From assembly GCA_015680685.1 (NCBI GenBank), contig MNCI01018080.1, positions 351,630 through 415,629 of the forward strand: a stretch of 64,000 bases of DNA, given 5' to 3'. The notes under the pieces are model-generated. The model had not been told where the DNA came from, ran no database searches, and worked only from the letters and a program-made list of their open reading frames with translations. The stretch is from Gnetum montanum. Lineage: Eukaryota; Streptophyta; Gnetopsida; Gnetales; Gnetaceae. Shown here piece after piece: positions 23,040 through 34,067 of the stretch (position 1 is its first letter; each line of letters begins with the position of its first letter). Position numbers and translations under genes: made by a program.

Positions 23040-24230
23040 GTTGCATTTTATAGTGTTATGTTGGGACTTGGTTTTAATTGTAAGTTGATTGTCATGCCTG
23101 TTGTAGCTTTTGAACCTCAACCTGATTCTTTAACCTTCATGTTTCACATAAAACCATGGGTGGAGGTTCCAGGCAAGACAAAGTTCATGCGAGGGATGAC
23201 AAAGGACATGATTAATCAGTTGCAACAAATTTCTCCCAATGTTGATAAGAAACTTAGTTTCTTTTTCCTTTAATTGTTTTAATTGGTTATGTGTTTTTGC
23301 CTTATATGGGTTTTATGGTTATATGGTCTCAATTGTTTTAAGTGGCTTTGTGGTCATTTTGTTATTTGTTGTTTACTGGTTTTTATGTGTTTATCTTTGT
23401 TGTATTGCTTATAGTGTCAAAGGTTGGATGGGATTCCAATTGTGCCAATGAAATTGATGAACTTTCTAGCCTACCACCTAAAGTGGAAAATGTTCTACAA
23501 AGGTTCTATGAAAGTGCCATTGAATGTGCACTCTCATGTGCTAGAACCTTGTGGAATGTCAATGTTCCAATGAGAATGAGTTATGGTGTTGGAAAGGGAA
23601 AACAAGAAATAGGTTTAGAAGATTAGAGATCTTAAGGATTATAAGGAGTTTGTGGAAGCCCAAGTGGCTAATAAGGACTTCCTATGAATCGAAGAGATTG
23701 AATGGGCATGGTATTGGAACATCATCCATGGCAAGGTTGTCTTGCTAGGGACCTTCGAGAGTAGAAATTGCAAATGGACCCATTGGCTTGTAAGGCTAAG
23801 GAGTGGAGCGACTATTGTGTTTGGTTCCTTGAGTGAGGCTAGGCATAAAAGGACCATAAAAAGAAGTATAAGGCTAAATGAGAGAGCTACCTCAAGTGGC
23901 TACAGGAGGAATCAATTGAGAGGTGCAAGTTGGAGCTATTTGTGAGGGGAATCAACGTTGGAGATGTCTTCAAGTTGTTTAAAGGCTCTTTGGTGGTAGT
24001 TGATTCCCCAACTCCTTAGGTCATTACCACTTCCAAAGAGGTGAATATTGCTAAATTTTCACGGGAGCCACCCACATGGATTGACATCAATGAGAGCAAC
24101 ATCTTGACTAGTGTTAATCTTGGGGAAGTGGATTGGACCTACATGACCAAAGACTAAATTCTCCATCGTCTAGAGGTTGGCCTTTGGAGCTTTCCTATAG
24201 AGGATATTGCTCTGGAACCTTCCTAGGTTT
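23040..24230 (+). pseudogene. Unidentified broken coding-like region
   Basis: Several short frames can be chained by frameshifts: MPVVAFEPQPDSLTFMF and IKPWVEVPGKTKFMRGMTK (23058-23270), NEIDELSSLPPKVENVLQRF to RTLWNVNVPMRMSYGVGKGK (about 23450-23626), then KEWSDYCVWFLE, YKAKWESYLKWLQEE and LFVRGINVGDVFKLFKG (about 23790-23990). The last part is Trp- and Lys-rich and looks protein-like. I do not recognise the family. Position after a possible LTR promoter suggests a non-autonomous element, but this is inference. Confidence 0.35.
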
Positions 24231-25210
24231 TTTTTTATTTATTGATTAATTTTTTATATTTTAGTTTAGTTTGATTTCTAGTTTAGTTATGTTGATTATC
24301 AATGAGACCTTTGTTGTTACGATTGATGCAGACTAGGTGATGGTAGTGGCCCTAGTGGTGATCACGTTGGAGATGCTCCATCTCCCCCTCTAGTTACATC
24401 CTAGTTCCATCTATTTGATCATGTCTTTGGTTTATTCATGTTGTTGATAATGTTGTGGCTACTTCTAGCTATTCATTCATGAGACAATTATTATTATTTT
24501 TTGTCATTGCTACATAGTGTAGCTACAACTATTGGACGCCTATTTATTGTTTATGTCATTGTTGATTAAACTCTTGTCACACTGTGACTATGGTTGTTCA
24601 TTATGAAAGTTTTGGCTATCATATTTAGTTATTATTATGATTATTATTATTATTAAAATTTTAATTTAGTTTATACGTTTTAGCATTTTTAGTTTTATGC
24701 ATCTTATGTGTTTCATGTTTTGCTCATGTTATGAGGTTATGTTAGGCTACATTGATTGAATCATGTGGTCATAAGGCGATATTTGGTAGAGTAAAAAAAA
24801 TACAAATTAACTAGGCCACAATGTAAACTAAGGTGTTAACCTAGATGAAACATAAATAGGTCATAAAGGTGTTGCTAGTTTTAGGCCATGGTGGGCCATC
24901 ATTTTGGCAATTTTAGGCCTTAGCATGCCTATGCATTGAAAGAAAATTTTTTTATAAGTTTTATGTTTTATGTTTTATGATTTTTATAGATTTTTAGAGT
25001 TTTAAAATTTTTATGATATTTTTAAGTTTTACGTTTTAAAATAGACAAGGCATAAAAATGTAACATGTAAATAAAAGAAAATTATAGGTTACGTGCTAAA
25101 TAAGGTAAAATAAAGTAATGCAAAAGTGGCATGTGTAAACAAAGGTTAAATTAGGCTAAAAAACAATAGAGAAGGCCACATGATTATCGTCATAGGACAA
25201 GTGAATAGGA
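24231..25210. other. AT-rich stretch, nothing recognised
   Basis: T-rich and A-rich runs (for example TATTATTATGATTATTATTATTATT near 24630) without long frames or repeat ends. Confidence 0.45.
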
Positions 25211-25219
25211 AGCCTATGT

Positions 25220-26000
25220 TCAATTGTGCAAGTGTTTCCTAATCTTCAAAAGAGTAGGAAAAGTGTAGGGTCTACGTTGCATGATCTTGTATTCACCATT
25301 TCCCTCACTAACCACGTTGAAGGGGAGCTTGTCCCATGATGCATCCATGGTTCCATTGTTGTCGATTTTGGCCTCTTCCACTTTGTTGGGCCTTTGGACT
25401 TCATCATTGACAATAGAAGTTTCTTTTTGAAACTCCACTTTAGACCCTTATTCTATGTCAACATTGTTGACTACCAAAGAAATGGAACTATCATCATGGA
25501 TAATTATTTCACCTTCCTCACAAGGTAGGTGAATGTCTTTGTGGATAGGTGAGGAAGTAGCTTGTAATTGAGCTAGTCAAGGCCTTCCCAAGATGAGATT
25601 GAATCATGGTGTGTCTTCCACCACCAAGAAATTGGTTGTTATGGGGAATTGTTGCCCCGCCATGAAGTCCAAAGAAATGGAGCTTTTTATTGCAACCCGA
25701 GATTCATAAAGGACTCGAAAACAGAAGTCGAGGTATGTTGCATGTGTTCCACTATGCCCAAATGTTCAACCATGGTATAGGGTGTAATGTTAGTGGCCAC
25801 CCCATCATCCACATGCACCCTATGTATCTTGTATTGCTTCACTCATTGTTATCCTTCATTGTCTCATCATCCTGGGGGTTGGTCTTGACCTCACTATCAT
25901 GGAACACTAGTGCCATTGATTTTGTTTCTTTCCTTGGTAAAGGTGGTACCATCATTGCATGAATGGACTCTTCACTAGTAAGCCAACATTTTTGCTAGTA
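25220..26000 (-). pseudogene. Gypsy protease-region fragment
   Basis: On the minus strand the region can be read as VHVDDGVATNITPYTMVEHLGI, then, with frame changes, a piece reading FNLILGRP-stop-LAQLQATSSPIHKD (about 25610-25550) and an acidic tail (25438-25220: EFQKETSIVNDEVQ...PYTFPTLLKIRKHL). The ILGRPWL box (Trp mutated to a TGA stop) and VDDGxATNI are typical of retropepsin domains in plant gypsy polyproteins. No RT follows, so this is an isolated fragment. It differs from elements B, C and F, whose box is LLDSGS. Confidence 0.6.
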
Positions 26001-28199
26001 CTTTACAATGAGCAGCAGAGGTCATTACTAGGTCGTATAGGCTAAGGGAAGTGTTCTTCTATTTCAAAGATTTTTTAACCTATTTCATTGAATTGAGGAA
26101 GTCTTTGTTATTGAAGTTTCAACTAGTATTTTTTTAAAGTAAACCATAAGTTGTGATTAGGTCAGGACAAGATTGTTATATCATGATTTTATCGTGTGTA
26201 AGTCTATCTTGTTGTTGAAGCTCAATTCAACATGTCTTAGTGTCTTTAGGCAGTGCTCAATAAGTCTAGATCATGTTGGATTTTTGGATTTGATCTTAGA
26301 GTTAATTGTTGATTCTTATTAAACCTTTTGGTTATTTAGACTCATTGGTCTATTGGTTGTATCCCTCCATCATCAATTTTTAGTTTTATTTGTCTGAATT
26401 CTTTAATATTTGTTGTTTGTTAGAAGCTAGCATTGAGTTGTATGGTCAGTTGCAAATGGAATCTCTAGAGATATTTGATATTTGACCCATACTGGGATGC
26501 ATCAATGTGGCTCTCATTATAGGTTACATCTTGCAGGAGAGGGTGATTCATGGCTTATTGGTCCCTTTATTCAGTGCCTCTAGAACATTATAGGTGAATC
26601 CTAGGTGGTACCTCTAGCACTGATACTTTGATTTAACCCTAATAAATAAATCCATGCTCTTGGTATTTTGGCATTTGGTTTGAAAATTAAGTTTGGAAAG
26701 TACTCATGATAACAATTCATACATTTGAAACGAATTGTAGTGTATGCTAGGCTCATTTATAGATTGATGGGTTGGAGTGGACTATTTTATTAAGTTAAAT
26801 TCTCGATTGATATTCATATTAATGTATGATGTGTGATCTATGATGTTTGAATTATTTATGGTTTACTTACATATGTTGCAGGCTAGCATGCCTTCACCTA
26901 GCCACCATAAGGCTTACTTTCAAATCAACCAAAGGAGGTTTTAAGATTTCTTACTTAGTTTATATTGATTCCTTCTTTTATTTTTACAATATCAGGGCTA
27001 GGTAGAGCAAGGAGATCTCTTAGTGTTTGCTATTGATTTTTAGATTTTATGTATGTTTATTTTTCAACTTTAGACTATTGTATCTTTTCAATATTATCAT
27101 ATTTTATGAACATGTATTAGTATATTTCTCTATCATGTATTATGTATTTGGATTTTGGATATTAGTATGTATTGTTGAACATATTTGATACTACTAGTTA
27201 TTTATGGTTATGCATTATTTTTAGATTCATATATTATATTGTCTATTTTCAAACTAATTGTAGGTTTTAATTTTCCAATATAATTATATTTTTGAATTAT
27301 CTAGTAATTTCGTGTATCTTGCACTATTAATATCTTTTTGTTCCTTTTGGTCATGGTAACATTGTAACTTTCCTTTCACTTCTCTATCACTACATTAGTT
27401 CGTTTAAACTTCTAGTTACCTCTTGTCATAACCATTCATTCATTAAGGGTTCTATACTCAATGCAATACTCTCTGATCTAAGGCTAAGAAAGAGGATGTT
27501 ACAAAGAATATCACCATGTACAAGTAGTAGATACAAGAATTAGAGCTTGAATGCAATATGTTCACTATCTAAAAATCCATGGGTTGGTGATAAGAATTTT
27601 CTATTCACTCTTCAAATTTCTTGCATGAAAGGGAAGGTGTTGATGAAGCAACCAAGGTTGAAAGAACTACCACAACTAGGAATAACATGAAAAATCATCA
27701 TCAATGAATTTTTTAAGACTTCTATAATTTTGTAAACTTTGATATTTGTCCAATTTTTTTTATCATTTTGCAATACATCCACTTGAATATATTTTATAAT
27801 GCGGCACTCAAGTTTTTGTAATATCAATTAATCCTATCCAAACCACCTCATAATTTTTTGTAAGTAAACTTTTTTCATTTTGTACAACTCGATAACAAGC
27901 TTTTAGTCTATTGTAGAGGTATGATAAATAATCAAAGTGTGATTTCAAAAGGGTTTAGTCAACATTGATGCATCTACTAAGCCTCTACTATGTCAATGAA
28001 TCTTTGTTGATGTAGTCACAAAAAAAATGCTTATAAATATGGTTCATCCACTATGTTTATGCACCATTTTGTCACTAGTATAGCTAAACTCTTGTAGTTT
28101 ATTTTTGTAGTCTAGTAATAGTCAGCAAGTGCCCACAACATGAATTTGAGTTGATCGTATGGTGTCTTGTTTGAGTGGCATTATACCTAGACACAATCC
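26001..28199. other. Intergenic stretch, nothing recognised
   Basis: AT-rich, stop-rich DNA. No coding motifs, LTR ends or tRNA-like boxes were found; longest frames are under 75 codons. Confidence 0.5.
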
Positions 28200-28204
28200 A
28201 TGAC

Positions 28205-29041
28205 TGATGAGCAATGAGGTACCCCTACGCTCAACCATACGAATACGAGAGTTTCACGCATGATCCAGTCGAATTCCAAGAACTAAGTGCCTATGCGCCT
28301 CGTGGAATGATAACAAGTTGATTAATCATTGTCTTCCCAAACTTACTTGTATGTCATGGTTGTATGGTTAAGTAAGCTTGAGGTATATGATTTTTATGGT
28401 TTTTATGTGTTTTCTATCCTACACTAATAAGGAGGGGAGAGAAAAGTAACTAAGTAACTAATCTAAATTAACTATTCATTAACTAAGTTCTAAGTACTCC
28501 TAACACCAATATCCGTTCCCACTTTCCATACACATCCTGAATTAGTGCAACGCTGCTAGGATTACCAAACGCTAATCGTTAATGGGTTACCAAGTGCTAC
28601 ACGCATGCTTAAAGTAGTTGTACTAAGTGTAATTAACTAAGAGAGTTGTAGGATGAGAGAAATAATTAATTAACTATGAAAGCATTAAATAATAATTAAC
28701 ACTAATTAATCTATTCTGTATGCTACAAGGTTTATCATAAAGTTCATCTTTATTTTCGTACACACAAAGTGTGCTCAGGTACACAATGCTCGAATAAAGA
28801 TCCGTTCACTCTTTGACTCCTACTATGGGCACGCAGAAATAATTCCAACTCTGGAGGGAGAAAATGGCAAGATTTTGGCTAAGGAACTAATTCTTAACTG
28901 TGGAAACCAAAGGTGTCGCCTCTTATTTATAAATAATTAGACAGGCCGTGATATCGAGTATCCGATATCGCATGGTCAATCTGATATCGCGGACGCGATA
29001 TCATGGACACAATATCACGTACGCGATATCATGGTTCATCA
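28205..29041 (-). mobile_element. Element C: 3' LTR
   Basis: 837 bp, pairs with 37355-38175. A TATA box (TTATTTATAAATAA, about 28923-28936) leaves a U3 of only about 110 bp. That U3 is nearly filled by five GATATC hexamers (28949-29031), several inside CGCGATATC or CCGATATCGC. Confidence 0.9.
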
Positions 29042-29050
29042 TACCCCCAT
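29042..29050 (-). other. Element C: polypurine tract
   Basis: On the minus strand ATGGGGGTA directly precedes the 3' LTR start TGATGAAC. The same ATGGGGGTA precedes the 3' LTR of E (54501-54509), and a variant (ATAGGGGTA) precedes that of F. This is the expected plus-strand primer position. Confidence 0.75.
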
Positions 29051-30273
29051 GAATGAATGAAAACTTGTCCTCGAGTTCCTTACAAAATATTGGGAAGGTA
29101 TGGGATTATTGACTGAATGACTATTGACGATGGAACGGGATGACTGACTCAACATGCCCAGTGAATGGATCAACAATACAATACATGATAGCATTAGTGT
29201 TTATGACCACAAAAGTGAACACTATGCATAAATGAAATCCAGCCTTATTGGCAGCTAAAAGAGAAGAAGGAGAGAGAGAGAAAATAATCAGACGTGTTGC
29301 TGCCAATGCCAATATTGCACCTATCGTTGTTCATCCGTAGCCATGCCACCAATCTTGCTCCTTTCGTGAATGTTTCAGTTCTGGTCCATCTTGAGTGCAT
29401 CCTCCAGGCCCAGTCCATTGTTGTATGATCACCATCTACACACACAACACAGTCACAAATTAGCGAGGGTAGATAAACCACAATGTAGTTGATACCTTGC
29501 TTCAACGTGAAGTACATTGGCTGAGTTGTAGTTATGGCAGATACTGGTTCTGGAATTTTAACACTGGTGACTACCTAAGGTGTAGGGGTTAGGAAAATTT
29601 GAAAAATTTTGTGCCCAGGCCCCCATGACGAAGAGCAAACCTTCGGTAGTGATAGGATGGGAAAAAAAGAAGGAATAAGAAAGATGGAGAAAAAGGAACA
29701 ACGACAATGCCAAGAAAATGGATGTCATGGATGGGGATGAAACAAAAAAAATGGTGATTGTAGGAAATGTTTAAGGGAAAGAAGTTAATAGTGTACCCAA
29801 AAAGGAATGCCAGTGGGTCCTCCCCAAAGCAGGCTTATGCCCTTGATGCCCTGATAGACCCGCAAACCAAAGAGTCCGTAGGCTCTAGGAATGTCATTGG
29901 GAAGCAAGAGTTAAAAGCTTACCCACAAGAAATTACCAAGGAAGAACAATGCGTGAACCAAGATACAAACTAATGATAAAATTGGCAATGAGGTGAGAAA
30001 TGGAAAAGAAAGGTGGAGAAGAAAGGATGAAATGGAAACCCAAAAACAAGGTTGTGTAAAGTCCCTTGTATATTTCATGGTTAATGTGATCGAGTAGAAC
30101 TCATTCCAAATCCAGACTCAAACCAATCCACATTCAGTGACCTCGCATCAATACAATTGACCAACCCATCCACTTAGAGTAATAAGAATGCCTCTACAAA
30201 AAGTCACCACCATTCCAAGGAGAGCGAGATGGAGAACTAGGAAGCGAGAAGGGGCCTTAGTTAGAGGGAACCT

Positions 30274-30543
30274 TCAGGCATGGGTAACATGTCTTTCCAG
30301 TGCCATAATCAGTGTATGTAGCTCAAGATCATTATTGTGTCTAAGGGGTGTGCTTTGAATTCTCACTATTTTTATTTTTTTTTGCATGAGAACCACACCA
30401 TGCAAAGACTTTTTATTTTTATTTTTTGAACTCAGCTTCTGGTGATTTGAAGAATGGTCAGAATGGCAGAAAACCCAAAGAAAAAGCATCCAAGCACTCA
30501 AGAGAATAGCTAGTACAAATGCATAGAATCCCTTTGAAGCCAC
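30274..30543 (-). pseudogene. Element C: conserved 3' reading frame with one membrane segment
   Basis: An 89-codon frame between integrase and the 3' LTR. Residues 5-27 (GFYAFVLAILLSAWMLFLWV and on) form a strong hydrophobic segment; the C-terminus reads LIMALERHVTHA. B and F contain a matching frame ending in MGLERHVTHP and MGLERHVCHA, so the end is conserved in three copies. Athila elements carry an env-like ORF at this place, but 89 codons is far shorter. It could be a remnant of that ORF or non-coding sequence that happens to be open. Confidence 0.45.
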
Positions 30544-30961
30544 ACCCTTTTCATCCTTTGAGTCTTTCCTTAGTCTGAGAAATATCCAATCACCAATTCG
30601 TTAACAGTTTTATTAAAGAAAGGGACTATACAGCTCCAAGCCAAGGGAGACCATAGGATTTTATGGATGTATGAACGACGTGGACTCATTTCCTGTTAAT
30701 CAAAAGAACCATACCTTAATATTGTCATCATACTTCAAAGGTAAAATCTAAACATTAGCAATCGATATGATATTATTCATACCACCATCATGAACACTTA
30801 TTAGGTGATGAACAAAATAAAGTAATCACACAAAGAAATGGTAAAAATATGAACAATGGTATAAAAAAAACAAGAAAGATTAAAGAAATGTGAAAAACAA
30901 AAAATATGTAAAACAAAAATATGTAAAAAAAAACTTAGAAAGAACTAAGGGCCTTCAATGG

Positions 30962-32321
30962 TTAGCTGAGGTGGCCATCTTCCCCATGACTAAGTTGGAA
31001 GGAGGAGATTCGAAATAATGAGCAAGGTTGCCCACTTACAGAGGTAGCATATGTCCTAGCTGACCTAAACTCACGGAAAGGTTTTGTTTGTTGCACATTA
31101 ATTAATAGTCTCTTTTCTGGGCTCTCAATTTTATATATGGTCATGGCCCCTGAAGGAAAAGTTGCATAAATAATGTAAGGTCCTTCCCACAGTGTTTGAA
31201 ATTTGGTCTATTGTGACACATGTGTGGGGTTCTAGTAGAGGACCTTATCTCCTATTTGGTACTTAACTCTCCTAATTTTCAGGTCATGACGGTGTTTATT
31301 AAATGCCTTGTGCAACTCATTAGATGATAGGGCAGCTAGTTGGTTCTCATCTAGCAAGTTAAGAGTCATTAACCTTTGTTTTTGTGCTAGATCGAGGTCA
31401 ATGTTGAGGTCACATGCTGTGGTTAGTGCACGGAGCTCAGTTTGGATAGGGAGTGTTGGAAGTTTTCCATACATTAACTCGTAGGGAGAGTAGCCTATAG
31501 GGAATTTCCATGTGGAGCGGTATGCCTAAAGAGCATCATTTAGTTTAGTGCTCCAATCTCGCCTATATTTTCTAATAGTTCTAGTCAGTATCTTGGTAAT
31601 CTCCCTATTGGTGACCTCGGCTTGACCGTTTGCTTGGGGGTGGTATGGTGTAGTCAATTTGTGCTCAACCCTAAGCGTTGCATCAACTTTCAAAAAGTTG
31701 CACTTGTAAAGTATGTACCATTATTTGAGATAAGTGCACGTGGCACACCAAACCTATTGATGACTTGTTGTTGAAAAAATCGTGCAGCTGTAGATGATGT
31801 GCAATATTAATAGCAGTTGCTTTAGCCCATTTTGTTAAGTAGTCTATGGCAACTACGATGTAAGCTTTTCCATTGGACATTGGTGTAATGGACCCCATGA
31901 AATCAATCCCCCAAATGTCGAAGGGTTCTAGCGATTGAATCCATTGTTGTGGACCCTCCATTCTAGCAGTCATTCCCCCATCACATTGACAGCACTCACA
32001 AGATTAGACAAATTGATGGGTGTCCCGGAACAAGGTAGGCCAATAATACCCTGCAAGCAGGATCTTAATAGCCATTCGTCTCCCAACATAGTGACCCCCA
32101 TAAGGGCCCTCATGAGCATCTTGGAGAACTCTCAGTTGATCTCTATCGGGAACACACCATTGAACCAAGCCATTGGGACATACTTTGTAAAGTTGTCCAT
32201 TGATTTCCATAAAGTACTTGACTCTGTGAAGAAACTGTTGTTTCTTCTTAAGGTCCAACTCTTGTGGTGTTTGTTGGGTAAGGAGATAGGTCAGAATGCT
32301 ACTATACCAGTTTGTCTCCAT
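30962..32321 (-). pseudogene. Element C: integrase
   Basis: The zinc-binding part (32321-32004) reads HEGPYGGHYVGRR, GYYWPTLFRDTHQFV and then, past a stop, CECCQC. The core (31973-31640) begins DIWGIDFMGSI and continues NGKAYIVVAIDYLTKW. The second catalytic Asp site reads LISNNGTYF, with Asn for Asp, while the catalytic Glu is kept (NGQAEVTNREI). The C-terminal part (31474-31232) reads MYGKLPTLPI to RRVKYQIGDKVLY. A frameshift breaks the core near 31800. Confidence 0.87.
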
Positions 32322-32339
32322 GGGTGATTAGTCATTCAC

Positions 32340-33095
32340 TACATCGGCAAAGAGGAACTCATCAGGGAAGTGATCGAAAATAGGATACTTATCCTCTTTG
32401 CTATCCCAGCGCAACCAAGATAAATGATCGACAACTACATTCTCGGTGCCTTTACGATCGATCATCATTAGATCGAACACTTGTAGGATTACCAACCATC
32501 ATATAATACGGGGACTTACCATTGGCTTATTCATGAGAAACCAAATTGCACTATGATTTGTATGTATGAATACTTTGTATCCCAATACATAGTGCCTAAA
32601 TTTTTCTAGTGCAAACACTACAACCATTAATTATTTTTCTGTAGTAGTGTAGTTAAGTTGTGCACTAGTTATACTTCTACTTGCACAGTGGATGTAATAA
32701 GGGCATTTTTGGTCATCTAACTATGTAAGTACAGCTCCTAAGGCATAGTTGAATGCATCAGTCATGACATGAAATGGTTTGGACTAGTCAGGAGCTTGTA
32801 GAATGGGTGTTTCTACCAACTTCTGCTTCAAAGTTTGGAAGGCTAGTTCGCATTCCCTAGTCCACTCGAAGCGTACGTCCTTTTTCATTAACTCTACCAA
32901 TGGTTTGAAAACCTTCGAAAAGTTCTCTATGAATCTCCTATAGTAGCCAATGTGTCCAAGGAATGACCAAATGTCTTTGACAGTTTCTGGTTGATGGGTG
33001 ATTCCTTAGATGACTTTGATTTTCTCAGGGTCTACCTCTATCCTTGGATGTAAAATTTTATGCCCAAGTACTACGCCTTCTTGGACCATTAAATG
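32340..33095 (-). pseudogene. Element C: RNase H domain
   Basis: The minus strand reads FLGHIGYYRRFIENFSKV, PLVELMKKDVRFEW, then YYIHCASRSI, FALEKFRHYVLGYKVFIHTN and DRKGTENVVVDHLSWLRWDS, in one frame with occasional stops. This is the RT connection and RNase H-like block. Confidence 0.84.
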
Positions 33096-33101
33096 CCTTT
33101 T

Positions 33102-33644
33102 CTACCAGTTGAGCCTTAGATTAGTCTCTACACATCTTTTCAGCACTTGCTCTAACCAATCCAAGGCTTGATCAAAACTTGCTTTGTAAGTGGAGAAGTC
33201 ATCCATAAAGACTTCCACACCATTTCCTATTTTTTTCTGGAATATGCTTAGAACTAAACGTTGAAATGTGGCAAGGGCATTGCACAAGCCAAACGACATT
33301 TGTTTGTATGCAAATGTTCCCCAAGGACTGGTGAACATAGTTTTGGCTTGGTCTTTTGGGGCTATTTGTATTTGGTTGTATCCACTATAACCATCCAAAA
33401 AACTATAATAGTGATGCCCTACGATTGTGTCTAAGACTTGGTTAACAAATGGCAATGAAAAGTGATCCTTGAATGTTGCCATGTTTAGCAGCCTAAAATC
33501 TATGCACACCCTCCATTTGCCTTCCTTTTTAGGCACGATTACTAAGGGGCTAACCCATTCGCTATTAGCAATGGGGTATATGAACCTAGCCTTTAGAAGC
33601 TGTTCGATCTCTTCTTTTACTACTTGCTTCAACTTTGGATTCAA
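33102..33644 (-). pseudogene. Element C: reverse transcriptase
   Basis: A 180-codon open frame with the full RT palm: WVSPLVIVPKKEGKWRVCID, FLDGYSGYNQIQIAPKDQ, SPWGTFAYKQM, SFGLCNALATFQR and the catalytic FMDD (VEVFMDDFSTY). Close to the Athila-lineage consensus. It is separated from the upstream linker by a stop near 33650, so the polyprotein as a whole is not open. Confidence 0.9.
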
Positions 33645-33740
33645 TTACCTCTGTGGTTGTTTTCGAGACTTCATAAAGGAGATAGTATAAATCCTATGCT
33701 GGCATATCCTAGGATCTATTCCAATTAATTTTGGATATGA

Positions 33741-34028
33741 CTAGGCAAAGGATTTTGACCATTTGTTTATTACCTTGAGCAGACTTTCTTTTTGTTGCGG
33801 AGCAAGTCTTGCGTTGATGATTACTAGTTTCCCATTCTTAAGGAACATGTATTCCATACCAGTGGGCAATGGTTTTAGCTCTAGGGGCTCTTGTTTAAAT
33901 TTCTTGGGAATTTCCAACTTCCCCCAGTTGATGTTTTCTAAGTTAGGACTAGGAAGTTGGCAGTGGACTTGCTCTAATGCATCAATGCTATCTCTATAAG
34001 TGCAAGTCAAACCCTTAGTCAGTTCCAT
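33741..34028 (-). pseudogene. Element C: linker between protease and RT
   Basis: 96-codon frame with DALEQVHCQL, EPLELKPLPTGMEYMFLKNGKL and INARLAPQQKESLLKVI. The same series occurs in B (16374-16640) and F (about 61430-61680). In gypsy polyproteins this segment leads into RT. Confidence 0.8.
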
Positions 34029-34067
34029 GCATATTAGTGAGCTACTTTCTTGATCAGCTATCAGCCA

